DNA of 32,351 nucleotides from Candidatus Anaerobiospirillum merdipullorum (GTDB taxonomy: Bacteria; Pseudomonadota; Gammaproteobacteria; Enterobacterales; Succinivibrionaceae): positions 1 through 32,351 of the forward strand of contig JAHLFG010000078.1 in assembly GCA_018883895.1 (NCBI GenBank), read 5' to 3'. The stretch's first letter is position 1; every line of letters starts with the position of its first letter. A model generated the notes under the pieces. It was not told where the DNA came from and ran no database searches. It was given only the letters and a program-made list of their open reading frames with translations. Positions 1 through 8,219 of this stretch are shown in pieces. Made by a program: the position numbers and the translations under genes.

Positions 1-119
1 ACTTTGTCAAATACAGGCAGATTCGCGGCAACTGCATCCGGTATCGGAATAAGGCCTAAAACTGCTCCCACGGCCGCGGCAAGCGAAAGAGTCTTGGCGT
101 TGATAGTTAATGCTGTCAT
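1..119 (-). CDS. Exported protein, 5' part only; probable two-partner secretion substrate (TpsA)
   Basis: Only the first 39 codons lie in the window; the gene continues past position 1. The start is ATG at 119-117, preceded by AAGGAG at good spacing. The N-terminus is a signal peptide: one Lys at residue 9, a hydrophobic stretch LSLAAAVGAVLGLIPI and a likely cleavage after AVAA near residue 32, followed by NLPVFDK. It starts 45 bases after the stop of an FhaC/ShlB-like transporter on the same strand. In two-partner secretion loci that position usually belongs to the secreted partner, a large beta-helical adhesin or cytolysin. That identity is inferred from context only; nothing in the visible residues proves it. 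The existence of the gene is well supported by its start, ribosome binding site and signal peptide. Confidence 0.62.
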   Translation of the reverse strand, partial: MTALTINAKTLSLAAAVGAVLGLIPIPDAVAANLPVFDK

Positions 120-164
120 AAGCACTCCTTGTTAACGAAATAAAAGAGATAATCGTTTACAGGC

Positions 165-1682
165 TTAGTATCTAAAGCCCACTTCAAACCACACTTTGCC
201 GTCATCTAAGTCGTCATAAGGTCTATCGCCTAAGGCGGCATCAAGAGACAAAGTGGCATAGAGGCCCTGGTATTGGGCAGCAAGTTCTAAGCCAACGGAC
301 GCTAAGGTGTCGCGCGGGTAGTACTTATCCTTGACCATCGCCGCCTTGAAGTTCGGACGAATGGCAAAATCAACTCCGGCAAAAGGTTTTAACTCGGGGT
401 AGAGCTTGATAAGGGCACCGCTATCGGCGGCGAGCACATTGCTATCAAAGCCTGAGACGGCCGAGGCGCCGCCGGCGACGAATTCCTCTGAGCTATCGAC
501 ATCATCGGGGGTGTACTGCACCTCAAGTTCGGTATTTAAAGAAAGCTCGTCATTGAGCCGGTATGACAAGAGAGCATTGAGATTTAAAATCTTAAAGATG
601 TTTTCGTCATACAGACTGAAGTCATCGTCGTTCGTCAGCTTGCCGATGGTAAGTTGGGCCCGCCCGGCAAAAGAGAAATCTTCCCCGACATAGACCTCAT
701 CAATGGCCCCCCACACGGCATGGCTATGCTGCTCAAACTTGATATCAAATTCGGTAAACTCATCTGTCAGTTTGCGATAGCGATAGCCGCCATTAAAATT
801 AGTGCGATGGTTTGGAGTACGGTATAAGGGCTCGGTGATAAAGAGCGAGGCATCCCAGGATTTACCTTCAGCACCAAGATCGGTATATTCACGCCCCAAT
901 TCATAATCGGTAAGGCAAATAGTGGCGCCAATTACCGTGGGGTGGGAGTTGACTGGGATCTGGTAGAGCAGACTGTAATTATTTTGCCGGTGCGAGGAGC
1001 GGGCATAGAACAGGCCTAAGGTGTCAGCATTGCCACTTAAATTTAGGATATTTAAGTTCACGCCATAGCGATAACGCCCCGAGGCCACTGTGCCGTGATT
1101 GTCAGCAAAGGTGGAAAAGGCTACGCTTTGCATCGGAGTTAAATTTAAGGTCAAATCCTGCGTCAGCATTTGGGCACCCGGGGTAAACTCACCTTGCAGG
1201 TTAAAGATGCCAAGATCCGTAAGCTTTAAGATGGCGCTTTCAAGCTCCCCTTCATTGACCGCTTGGCCTTGCATCTCCAAGATGCCGCTAAATAAGCGCT
1301 TAACCGCTGAGGGATTTAAGGTGTCGCCGGGATTTTGGCATACTTGAATCTGACCTAATTGGGCATTGGCCAAATACACATCCAAGCTTCCATCGGCTTG
1401 AATAACTTGCTCTGGTAAAAGGGCTTGCGCATGGCGATAGCCTTGGGATTGATAGTAGCGACTTAATTCGGCAAGTACTTGCTCTAAAAGCTCGCTACTA
1501 ATGGGCTGCCCCATTAAATGGGCGATGGCCTGCTGCGCTTCGGCAGATACCGGCAGGTTACCTAGGGTATGCACCTCCTGTAACGTCAGATCGGCAGCAA
1601 AGCCGGTACTTGAGGTCAGTAACAGTGCACTTAAAAGAGCCGCGCTTAAGCGCGGGCGGGTAAATGATTTGAGTTTAGGCAT
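165..1682 (-). CDS. Two-partner secretion outer-membrane transporter, FhaC/ShlB/HecB family (TpsB)
   Basis: The 505-aa product would form an outer-membrane barrel that threads a partner exoprotein out of the periplasm. Seen: a signal peptide ending near residue 29 (TGFAA), a periplasmic region of about 150 residues that fits POTRA domains, then a beta-rich region opening with DNHGTVASGRYRYGVN, which resembles the start of the ShlB barrel domain. The protein ends in FEVGFRY, with a terminal aromatic residue as expected for BAM-assembled barrels. Length is a little below the usual 550-580. The loop L6 motif, normally VRGF or VRGY, reads VSGF at residues 409-412, so the conserved Arg is replaced by Ser. 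AAGGAGG precedes the ATG. The adjacent downstream gene (119-1) encodes an exported protein, probably its substrate. Confidence 0.85.
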   Translation of the reverse strand: MPKLKSFTRPRLSAALLSALLLTSSTGFAADLTLQEVHTLGNLPVSAEAQQAIAHLMGQPISSELLEQVLAELSRYYQSQGYRHAQALLPEQVIQADGSLDVYLANAQLGQIQVCQNPGDTLNPSAVKRLFSGILEMQGQAVNEGELESAILKLTDLGIFNLQGEFTPGAQMLTQDLTLNLTPMQSVAFSTFADNHGTVASGRYRYGVNLNILNLSGNADTLGLFYARSSHRQNNYSLLYQIPVNSHPTVIGATICLTDYELGREYTDLGAEGKSWDASLFITEPLYRTPNHRTNFNGGYRYRKLTDEFTEFDIKFEQHSHAVWGAIDEVYVGEDFSFAGRAQLTIGKLTNDDDFSLYDENIFKILNLNALLSYRLNDELSLNTELEVQYTPDDVDSSEEFVAGGASAVSGFDSNVLAADSGALIKLYPELKPFAGVDFAIRPNFKAAMVKDKYYPRDTLASVGLELAAQYQGLYATLSLDAALGDRPYDDLDDGKVWFEVGFRY

Positions 1683-2210
1683 AAGGCCTCCTTACTTACA
1701 TAAGCCTTGTGTCTAAACAAACACAGTAAAAAGTGAAAAGAGACCAGAAAGATCTGCCCAAAAAGGCAGAAAATCTGTGGCGTTGACCTTAATAAAAGTT
1801 TTACTTTAGTTGCATAAACCGCAAAATAAGGAGACTTTAGTTGGCTTAAGATAAGAAAAGCATCAGGACGTATGCCGCGGAAAACTGCCTTTTGGCTATA
1901 CAATTTTTGCCTCAGATGTGGCCTTAGATGGAGGTGATGGGCCACAGTTTTCTAACAATATGATCTTGCATAGCAGTATGGCAGAGGGGCATCAAGTAAA
2001 TGCAGTTTTACGCTAAGTTTACTTTAGCTTTACCGATGTTTAAACCACGCATGCTAGAGTTTGGCTTTAGTTATCATTGTTAACGTGACCTAGGCTATGC
2101 TACTGCCCAACGCAATATTGCACGGATAATCTGCAGGTCTAGTCCGGGTGAAGGTACAGCCCAAGCGACATTTGCTTGCCATAAATATTGCCGTTTATAA
2201 AGAGGATTTC
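1683..2210. other. Divergent intergenic region with repeated ACTTTAGTT boxes
   Basis: This 528-base gap lies between the minus-strand transporter gene and the plus-strand sugar isomerase-like gene. I see no convincing gene in it. It contains two exact copies of ACTTTAGTTG at 1803-1812 and 1834-1843 (31 bases apart, about three helical turns), and looser copies ACTTTAGCTT at 2021-2030 and GCTTTAGTTA at 2064-2073. A short hairpin (TCTGCC at 1753-1758, GGCAGA at 1765-1770) lies in the probable leader of the transporter gene. The repeats could be regulator sites; no promoter was confidently assigned. Confidence 0.4.
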
Positions 2211-3209
2211 ATGATGAAAATTGGTTTGGAGACCGAGAGCTATCACATTTTCTTCCAAAATCGCCGGATGAATATCTTTGATTTCATCGAGCGTACGGCG
2301 CAGTTGGGCTGTGATGGCGTGGAGATCAATATCATCAATGATCTTAATTTGCATCCGGAGTTTGGCACCTTAGAAAGCGCCGAGCCGCATTACTTAAAGG
2401 CCGTCAGACGCGCCATTGAGGAGCGCAATCTCTATTGCGAAATTGATACGCGCTTTACTGCATTGCCGGATATTAAGAAGGCCATCTATATTGCCAACTT
2501 TTTGGGCGCGGATGTGATTCGCACCTATATGTTCCGCCTGGGCACCTATGATTTAAGCAAATTGCCGCAGGTAATTGATAACTTAAAACAGGCGGTGCCG
2601 CTACTTAAGGCCAATCGCATCAAGCTTGCGGTGGAGAACCATGAAGAAGAGACCGCCGATGAGTTAATTTCGGTGATTGAGGCGGTTAACTCGCCGTGGG
2701 TGGGGGCACATCTTGATATTGGCAATGGCATGATGGCCTGGGAAGATCCGATTACCACCTGCAAGAAGTTAGCGCCCTATACGGTAAGCACGCATTTTAA
2801 AGATCATCTCGTCACCATGCACAATGATACCCCGGTGGTATGCGGTGTGCCGCTGACCGAAGGATCCATTGACCTTGAAGAGTGCTTCAAAATTATCGTC
2901 GAAGATTCCATGGTCACGCGCGTGAATTTAGAAAGTTGCTTCCCGTATTGCTCAGCCTTTAAGCGTCCGGAGGGCACCGGTGGTTGGACGGGCGGCTTTA
3001 GCGGTCCGTTTGCTATCAAGGAGCCGCCTTTTGATAAGGCCAAGGTCTTGCCGCTTGATTACTACTACCCCTCTAAGATCTCACCGGAGCTTTTAGAGGA
3101 AATGCTAGTGCGCCAAGACGAGGGCGTTAAGAAGTCGGTGGTGGAGATGCATCGTCTGCGCGATAAGTTTGCCAAGCCCTTGCAGGTGTTGGAGCAAAGC
3201 GTCTTGTAA
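2211..3209 (+). CDS. Sugar phosphate isomerase/epimerase-like TIM-barrel protein
   Basis: The 332-aa product belongs to the xylose isomerase-like TIM-barrel superfamily (AP endonuclease 2 fold), which includes many metal-dependent sugar isomerases and epimerases. Candidate metal ligands are in the expected order: Glu in AVENHEEE, Asp in AHLDIGNG, His in STHFKDH and Glu in NLESCFPY. The reading frame extends upstream to 2148, but I chose the ATG at 2211 because AGAGG lies just upstream and the TIM-barrel sequence (MKIGLETESYHIFF) starts there; ATG 2214 is equally possible. It stands alone: the neighbours are divergent secretion genes and a DUF805 gene. The substrate is unknown; a role in keto-sugar or inositol-type catabolism is only a family-level guess. 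Confidence 0.8.
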   Translation: MMKIGLETESYHIFFQNRRMNIFDFIERTAQLGCDGVEINIINDLNLHPEFGTLESAEPHYLKAVRRAIEERNLYCEIDTRFTALPDIKKAIYIANFLGADVIRTYMFRLGTYDLSKLPQVIDNLKQAVPLLKANRIKLAVENHEEETADELISVIEAVNSPWVGAHLDIGNGMMAWEDPITTCKKLAPYTVSTHFKDHLVTMHNDTPVVCGVPLTEGSIDLEECFKIIVEDSMVTRVNLESCFPYCSAFKRPEGTGGWTGGFSGPFAIKEPPFDKAKVLPLDYYYPSKISPELLEEMLVRQDEGVKKSVVEMHRLRDKFAKPLQVLEQSVL

Positions 3210-3216
3210 TCGGCGT

Positions 3217-3248
3217 TTGCCTGTGCAGTGCAACTGCAGGGCAGGCAA
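3217..3248 (+). terminator. Stem-loop after the TIM-barrel gene, possible terminator
   Basis: TTGCCTGTGCAG (3217-3228) pairs with CTGCA, a GGG internal stretch and CAGGCAA (3234-3248) around a TGCAA loop. It sits 7 bases after the stop codon. No T-run follows, so it may be a 3'-end stabilising stem rather than a true intrinsic terminator. Confidence 0.4.
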
Positions 3249-3391
3249 GAGGAGTAGGGGCGTATGTTCTCTTCCTTAAGGCCGGGCGTGGCATGGTTAA
3301 ACTTGCGGCAGATAAGTAGTACAACAAGCGACAAGTTAAAGCGTAAACGGCATCTGTTACAATAAAACCTCTGTTGGCACGAGGTTTGAGC

Positions 3392-3940
3392 ATGCACTTT
3401 AAAGAAGCCGTTACTTTATGTCTTAAACGGCGTTTTTATACCATTCACGGTCGCGCTTGCCGCGCTGAGTTTTGGTATTTTGCGCTTTTCTTTGTGGTGG
3501 TACAAAGTGCGGTTTTTGCTTTAAGCCGCTTCATCCCCATTGTCGGCGATCTGCTGTTTGCGCTAAGTTTCATTATCTTGCTTTGCCCCTTAGTGTGTGT
3601 GGCCATGCGCAGGTTACATGATCTTAATTTACCTGCCGCCATTGTGGTGGTGCCGTTGCTTCTGTTTGTCTTGACCTTGGTAGGTGGTGATGTGGCGCTA
3701 CGCGCCGGAGATCAACAACTACAAGAAATGGCCCTGTATGCGGGGGTGATCCTTGGTCTGTTACTTATTATTTGCCTTGCTCTTTTCCTCAAGGCAGGCT
3801 CGGCCGGGGAAAATCGCTATGGTCTGCCGATACACTCCTGCGCTGATTTTTTGCACGAGGAAGCTGCATTACTAAAACAGCGTCAAGCCAAAGCTCAAGA
3901 GCTGCTACAGAAAAAGTCGCCTTTTAACCTGCGGCGTTAA
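3392..3940 (+). CDS. DUF805 family inner-membrane protein
   Basis: The 182-aa product is a small integral membrane protein of the DUF805 (YhaH/YhaI) family. The signatures are visible: GRACRAEFWYFALF near residue 20, MRRLHDLNLP around residues 72-81, and the closing AGSAGENRYGLP near residue 143. Several hydrophobic segments span most of the region between them. A hydrophilic Lys/Gln-rich tail of about 35 residues extends beyond the usual family end, making it longer than the 120-residue E. coli members. The frame opens at a TTG at 3374, but the ATG at 3392 has GAGG at workable spacing and begins the conserved MHFKEAV segment. The family function is unknown. It precedes the riboswitch-controlled thi operon but is separated from it by about 100 bases and is not obviously part of it. 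Confidence 0.85.
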   Translation: MHFKEAVTLCLKRRFYTIHGRACRAEFWYFALFFVVVQSAVFALSRFIPIVGDLLFALSFIILLCPLVCVAMRRLHDLNLPAAIVVVPLLLFVLTLVGGDVALRAGDQQLQEMALYAGVILGLLLIICLALFLKAGSAGENRYGLPIHSCADFLHEEAALLKQRQAKAQELLQKKSPFNLRR

Positions 3941-4044
3941 AATCCTGCGTGTAAACGGGGCAACTTGACCCCATGCGCAACTTTTTCCTGCTCATGTGGC
4001 AAAAGTATTTGAAAATTGGCAAAAGTTTATTTCATAATAGGGCA

Positions 4045-4130
4045 ACTTGTCGGAGTGCCCTGAGGGCTGAGATTGCACTAGCAGAATCCGCTTACCTGAT
4101 CAGGTTAATACCTGCGTAGGGAACAAGAGT
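4045..4130 (+). promoter_or_regulatory. TPP riboswitch (THI element)
   Basis: The conserved aptamer parts are present in order: GTCGGAGTGCCC, then GGGCTGAGATTGCAC, then ACCTGATCAGGTTAATACCT, then GCGTAGGGAACAAG. The outer P1 stem forms between ACTTGT (4045-4050) and ACAAGAGT at the end. It lies about 70 bases upstream of thiC, so it should sense thiamine pyrophosphate and switch off the whole thi operon. I did not resolve the expression platform: no clear terminator lies between aptamer and gene, so control of translation initiation is likelier. Confidence 0.95.
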
Positions 4131-4201
4131 TCAGCTTTCAGGCCATACGCATTTTCGGCAGGTGTATTAAAAATCCAGCAGAAAAAAATGGAGCAGGCCC
4201 T

Positions 4202-5725
4202 ATGGCTGAAGTGAAAAAACCAAAGATTGAGCAAGCCTTTTTAACCGGCTCAAGTCCCGAGATCCGTGTCCCCTTCAAAGCGGTTACTTTAAGCAACGGC
4301 GAAAAATTATTGCTCTCCACTGTTGAAGGTGCAGAGCCTGCCGCTAAAGAACAACCCAAATTACGTGCCCCGTGGATCAATGCGCGCGTGGGCGATAAGC
4401 ACCGTACGCAAGTTGATTATGCCAAGGCGGGGATTATTACCCCGGAAATGGAATATGCAGCCATTCGTGAAAGTGCTGCGGTAGGTCCGGATGCGGCCTT
4501 TAGTCCTGAGGACGTGCGGGCCGAATTAGCCGCCGGACATGCAGTCTTGCCGTGCAATCGCATGCATCCTGAGTGTGAACCGATGGTGATCGGTAAACGC
4601 TTTGCCGTCAAGGTCAATGCCAATATCGGCGCTTCGGCCCTGTCGTCGGGCTTTGATGAGGAAATTGCCAAGTTACGTTTAGCCCTCAAGCATGGTGCGG
4701 ACACCATTATGGACTTGTCCGCTGGCGTTAATAATTTAATGCAGATTCGTGAGGCCATCTTACGCGCCTCGCCGGTGCCGATTGGTACCGTGCCGGTATA
4801 TGAGGCTTTAGATAGAGCCCATGGCGATCCGTCCTTACTTACCTGGGAGTTCTTCCGGCAAGTAGTTATCGATCAGGCCAAGCAGGGCGTGGATTATTTC
4901 ACTATTCATGCCGGTCTTACGCAGGATTTATTGCCCTTTGCCGCCAAACGCACCATGGGCATTGTCTCGCGTGGCGGCTCGATTATGGCCAGCGCGATGT
5001 TGCGTCAGCAAGCCGAGAATTTGGCCTATGCACACTTTGATGAGCTGTTGGAGATTTGCCGCGAGTATGACGTGGCCTTGTCGCTAGGCGACGGTCTGCG
5101 TCCGGGGGGGCTTTGCGATGCTTGCGATGAAGCGCAATATGGCGAGCTGAAAAATATCGGCAAATTGGCGCTACGTTGTCGTGAGGCCGGGGTGCAATGC
5201 TTTATTGAAGGCCCGGGACATGTGCCTTTAAATCGGGTCTTTGAAAATCAGGATTTAGAAGACGAGTATTGCAGTAAGGCTCCGTTCTATACCTTAGGAC
5301 CGCTGGTTTGCGATATTGCCCCGGGTTATGACCATATCACTTCGGCCATTGGTGGTAGCTTAATTGCCTGGCGCGGCACGGCGATGCTGTGCTATGTCAC
5401 TCCCGCCGAGCATTTGGCACTCCCTAAGCCTGAGGATGTCAAGGTAGGTCTTATTACCTTTAAGTTAGCTGCCCATGCTGCGGATGTAGCCAAGGGCTTG
5501 CCGGGGGCACGCTTGCGGGATGATGCGATGTCACGGGCCCGAGTGGAATTTCGCTGGTATGACCAATTTGCCCTCTCCCTTGACCCCGAGCATGCTGAGG
5601 CGGTGTGGAAGGAGCAAATGCCGGAGGAGTGTGCCCATGAGCCTTCCTTCTGTTCGATGTGCGGGCCGCGTTTCTGCCCGATGCGCTTAAACCGTAAATT
5701 AAAGGCCGCTTACGATGTTAAATAA
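4202..5725 (+). CDS. thiC: Phosphomethylpyrimidine synthase ThiC
   Basis: This 507-aa radical-SAM enzyme converts aminoimidazole ribotide to hydroxymethylpyrimidine phosphate. Recognisable blocks run through it: LRAPWINARVGD and GIITPEMEYAAIRE near the N-terminus, NANIGASALSSG, GADTIMDLSAGVNN, SLGDGLRPG, IEGPGHVPL, APFYTLGPLVCDIAPGYDHI and RLRDDAMSRARVEFRWYDQF. The C-terminal CSMCGPRFC (Cys-x2-Cys-x4-Cys) binds the iron-sulfur cluster. It is shorter than the 630-residue E. coli protein, mainly through a reduced N-terminal region, but keeps the long-form RAPWI segment. ATG 4202 follows GGAG with 8-base spacing. It is the first gene under the TPP riboswitch and overlaps the next gene by 11 bases. 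Confidence 0.96.
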   Translation: MAEVKKPKIEQAFLTGSSPEIRVPFKAVTLSNGEKLLLSTVEGAEPAAKEQPKLRAPWINARVGDKHRTQVDYAKAGIITPEMEYAAIRESAAVGPDAAFSPEDVRAELAAGHAVLPCNRMHPECEPMVIGKRFAVKVNANIGASALSSGFDEEIAKLRLALKHGADTIMDLSAGVNNLMQIREAILRASPVPIGTVPVYEALDRAHGDPSLLTWEFFRQVVIDQAKQGVDYFTIHAGLTQDLLPFAAKRTMGIVSRGGSIMASAMLRQQAENLAYAHFDELLEICREYDVALSLGDGLRPGGLCDACDEAQYGELKNIGKLALRCREAGVQCFIEGPGHVPLNRVFENQDLEDEYCSKAPFYTLGPLVCDIAPGYDHITSAIGGSLIAWRGTAMLCYVTPAEHLALPKPEDVKVGLITFKLAAHAADVAKGLPGARLRDDAMSRARVEFRWYDQFALSLDPEHAEAVWKEQMPEECAHEPSFCSMCGPRFCPMRLNRKLKAAYDVK

Positions 5726-7292
5726 TGTAGCTCAAGCCCCGCAGGTGCCGGGGCAGGATGGCACCTTGCCGCGCGATGCCGTGCGGCCCTTGGTTTTATT
5801 GGCCGCCACGGTGGACTCAGGCGGTGGCGCTGGTATTACCGCCGACTGTATCACCGTCTTTGACACCGGCGCTTTCCCCTTACCCTTGGCCTGTGCCTTG
5901 GCCCCCGAGAGTTTAACGCGCGTGGGGACGGTATCGAGTGTTAGCACCGCGTGTTTACAAGAAAGCCTTAATTTGGCTGCCGGGGATTGGCAGCAGCCGG
6001 TGGCGGCCGTTAAGGTGGGTTTAATCCCGCGGCAAGATGCGTTGGATACCTTATTGGCGGCGTTGCAAGGCCCCTTTGCCGGGGTGCCGGTGGTGTGGGA
6101 TCCGGTTTTAACCGCCACCGCCGGGCCTTTGGAAAGTGCCGATTTAAAGGCCAATTTAAGCAAAATTTTGCCGCAGGTGACGATTTTTACCCCCAATTTG
6201 CCTGAGGCTTTGACGTTGGCTGGGTGGAGTAAGGAGCGCTACGCTCAAGAAGGGGCACGCGCTTTGGCGCAAGTCTTTTTAGATAAAGGTGCGCAAGCGG
6301 TCTTTATTAAAGGCGGCCATATGGCTAGCGCCACACAGGCAGTAGATACCTTTGTAAGTGCTAATTTAAGCTTTACCTTAACGCAAGAGAAAACAGCCGG
6401 GGATGGCGCCCATGGCGGTGGTTGTGCCTTATCCTCAGCCTTAGCCTCGTTCTTGGCGCAAGGTTACGCGCTTGAAGATGCGGCGGTATTGGCCAAATCC
6501 TATGTCAGTGAAGGCATAGCCCGTCCGGCCTTGCCGGCTAACAATGGACGGCCGCCCATAGGTCATCATGGTTTGTGCACCGATCCCAAATTTTTCCCGC
6601 AGATAAATGAGCCGGGCTTCCCGACCATTGACGCGCTAGGTGACTTTGCTGCCAGCGGTTTTGCCCCCTGTGAGGAGCATTTGGGCCTCTATCCGGTACT
6701 TGCTGATGTCAATATCTTGCAGCAATTGTTGGCCTTAGGCGTACGTACCGTGCAATTGCGCATTAAAGATAAGAACGATCCACAGCTTCTTGCCAAGATT
6801 AAGCGCGCGGTGTTCCTGGGTAAGCAATATCACGCCCGCGTCTTTATTGACGATTATGTCGATTTGGCCATTGCAGCTGGTGCCTATGGCGTGCACTTGG
6901 GGATGGAAGATGTGCGCACGGCCTCTTTACATAAGATTGCCGCTGCGGGCTTACGTTTGGGCCTGTCCACCCACGGTCCGTACGAATTGTTAAAGGCCAT
7001 GCAGTTAAAGCCTTCCTATGTAGCTTTGGGGCATATCTTCCCTACTAACTCCAAGCAAATGCCCTCCAAGCCTCAAGGCGTGTACAAATTGGCCCATGCC
7101 CAGCACATGGCTCAAGGGCGCGTGCCGACGGTGGCCATTGGTGGCATTAAGCTTTATAACGTTGCGCGAGTGCTTGATTGTGGCGTGGGCTCCGTGGCAC
7201 TGATTACCGGCATTACCGATGCCCCGGATGTGATTGCCACGGCCGCTAAGTGGCTACAGCTAGTGGGAGCGGGCGATGAACCTTGCTTATGA
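5715..7292 (+). CDS. thiDE: Bifunctional ThiD-ThiE fusion: HMP(-P) kinase and thiamine phosphate synthase
   Basis: This 525-aa product joins two thiamine enzymes. Residues 25-285 are a ThiD-type ribokinase-fold kinase that phosphorylates hydroxymethylpyrimidine (phosphate): SGGGAG at 35-40, VVWDPVL, FTPNLPEAL, FIKGGH and GGGC at 234-237 with the catalytic-region Cys. Residues 322-520 are ThiE, which couples the pyrimidine diphosphate to thiazole phosphate: GLYPVLADV, VQLRIKD, FIDDY, YGVHLGMED, GHIFPTNSKQMP and VAIGGI. A linker of about 40 residues separates them. The ThiD half is divergent: the usual Ala-Gln-Asn substrate segment reads LAPES, and GTGC reads GGGC. The ThiE half looks fully conserved. 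The start overlaps thiC by 11 bases and the end overlaps thiF by 17, implying translational coupling. Confidence 0.93.
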   Translation: MLNNVAQAPQVPGQDGTLPRDAVRPLVLLAATVDSGGGAGITADCITVFDTGAFPLPLACALAPESLTRVGTVSSVSTACLQESLNLAAGDWQQPVAAVKVGLIPRQDALDTLLAALQGPFAGVPVVWDPVLTATAGPLESADLKANLSKILPQVTIFTPNLPEALTLAGWSKERYAQEGARALAQVFLDKGAQAVFIKGGHMASATQAVDTFVSANLSFTLTQEKTAGDGAHGGGCALSSALASFLAQGYALEDAAVLAKSYVSEGIARPALPANNGRPPIGHHGLCTDPKFFPQINEPGFPTIDALGDFAASGFAPCEEHLGLYPVLADVNILQQLLALGVRTVQLRIKDKNDPQLLAKIKRAVFLGKQYHARVFIDDYVDLAIAAGAYGVHLGMEDVRTASLHKIAAAGLRLGLSTHGPYELLKAMQLKPSYVALGHIFPTNSKQMPSKPQGVYKLAHAQHMAQGRVPTVAIGGIKLYNVARVLDCGVGSVALITGITDAPDVIATAAKWLQLVGAGDEPCL

Positions 7293-8025
7293 GCGTTATG
7301 CACGCCAAACGCTGTTGCCAGGCTTTGAAAAAAGCGCGGAGCGTTTTTTATCTCAGCGTGTCGGCATTGTGGGCGTGGGAGGCCTGGGGGCCTTATGCGC
7401 CTACTTACTTGCCGGCGCGGGCGTGGGAGAACTGCGCCTTGCCGATGGCGATGTGGTGTCCTTAAGCAATTTACATCGCCAGGTGCTCTATGACAGCACC
7501 ATGTTGGGGCAAAGTAAGGCTCAGTGTGCCAAGGCGCGCATTGCCGCCTTAGATCCTCATATCAAGGTCATTACTATGGGGGCAATTACCCAGCAACAGG
7601 ATTTTGCCACGCTAGTTGCGGGCCTGGATTTATTGCTCTTACTTACCGACACCCAGGCAAGTCGCGTGCAATTGTCCGCCTGGGCGCTTGCGGCCAAGAT
7701 CCCGACCTTAATTGCCTGCGTGGCAGGTTTTAATGGGCTTAGTGCTTACTTTGACTATGCTTCAGCAGACTTTGTGGCTAAGTATGGCTGTTATCGCTGT
7801 TTATGTGGCCACAATCCTGAGCCGCAGGTCCAAGGGATCTTGGGCCCTACGGCAGCGCAAATGGCCAGTGCGACGGCCTTAAGTGCGCTACAGATTTTAA
7901 ATGGCACCTACCCGGAGGCCCTGTATGGGCGTGTGGTGGTGAGCAATTTACAGACACAGCAAACACAACGCTTTAAATTAAAGCGCGACGCTTACTGTGA
8001 AGGATGTAATCAACATGCAGATTAA
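7276..8025 (+). CDS. thiF: ThiS adenylyltransferase ThiF
   Basis: This 249-aa E1-like enzyme adenylates the C-terminal Gly-Gly of ThiS so that it can receive sulfur. Seen: GVGGLG (33-38) of the nucleotide-binding fold, SNLHRQ (64-69), and a zinc site made of CYRC (172-175) and CEGC (241-244). The Asp-Asn pair usually found in DCTDN is TDT here. The Cys that forms the acyl-disulfide with ThiS in E. coli (Cys184, in an NCRTAG context) is missing: the matching stretch reads PEPQVQGILGP. An extra Cys at 177, right after the zinc pair, might stand in. The ATG at 7276 lies inside the end of thiDE and the gene overlaps thiS by 11 bases. Confidence 0.9.
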   Translation: MNLAYERYARQTLLPGFEKSAERFLSQRVGIVGVGGLGALCAYLLAGAGVGELRLADGDVVSLSNLHRQVLYDSTMLGQSKAQCAKARIAALDPHIKVITMGAITQQQDFATLVAGLDLLLLLTDTQASRVQLSAWALAAKIPTLIACVAGFNGLSAYFDYASADFVAKYGCYRCLCGHNPEPQVQGILGPTAAQMASATALSALQILNGTYPEALYGRVVVSNLQTQQTQRFKLKRDAYCEGCNQHAD

Positions 8026-8215
8026 ATTTAATGGCAAGTTGCAAGAGCTTGCACACGAGCAAAGCTTGCAACAGTTTTTAGCTGAGCGTGGCATTCCTGC
8101 TGACGGCACGGCCTGTGCGGTCAATGAGGAAATTGTCAGCAAGGCGCAGTGGGCGACTTTTATGCTCACTGATGGTATGCAGGTCGACGTCTTTTCGTTA
8201 GTTGCAGGAGGTTAA
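8015..8215 (+). CDS. thiS: Sulfur carrier protein ThiS
   Basis: This 66-aa ubiquitin-like protein carries sulfur as a C-terminal thiocarboxylate to thiazole synthase. The start [12 protein letters not shown], the middle [15 protein letters not shown] and the terminal VFSLVAGG (ending in Gly-Gly) are typical, as is the length. A GTG upstream at 7997 would add six residues, but the ATG at 8015 gives the usual family N-terminus. It overlaps thiF by 11 bases. The ribosome binding site of thiG (AGGAGG, 8206-8211) lies within its last codons. Confidence 0.95.
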   Translation: MQIKFNGKLQELAHEQSLQQFLAERGIPADGTACAVNEEIVSKAQWATFMLTDGMQVDVFSLVAGG

Positions 8216-8219
8216 ACAG

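Noticed and set aside
1646-1945. A 99-codon minus-strand frame extending upstream of the TpsB start
   Set aside because: It lies in the leader and first codons of the transporter gene in another frame, with Phe/Leu-rich nonsense-like composition and no ribosome binding site.
5732-6196. A 154-codon minus-strand frame inside thiDE
   Set aside because: It is antisense to the conserved ThiD domain; its Lys/Ala/Pro-rich composition reflects codon bias of the sense gene.
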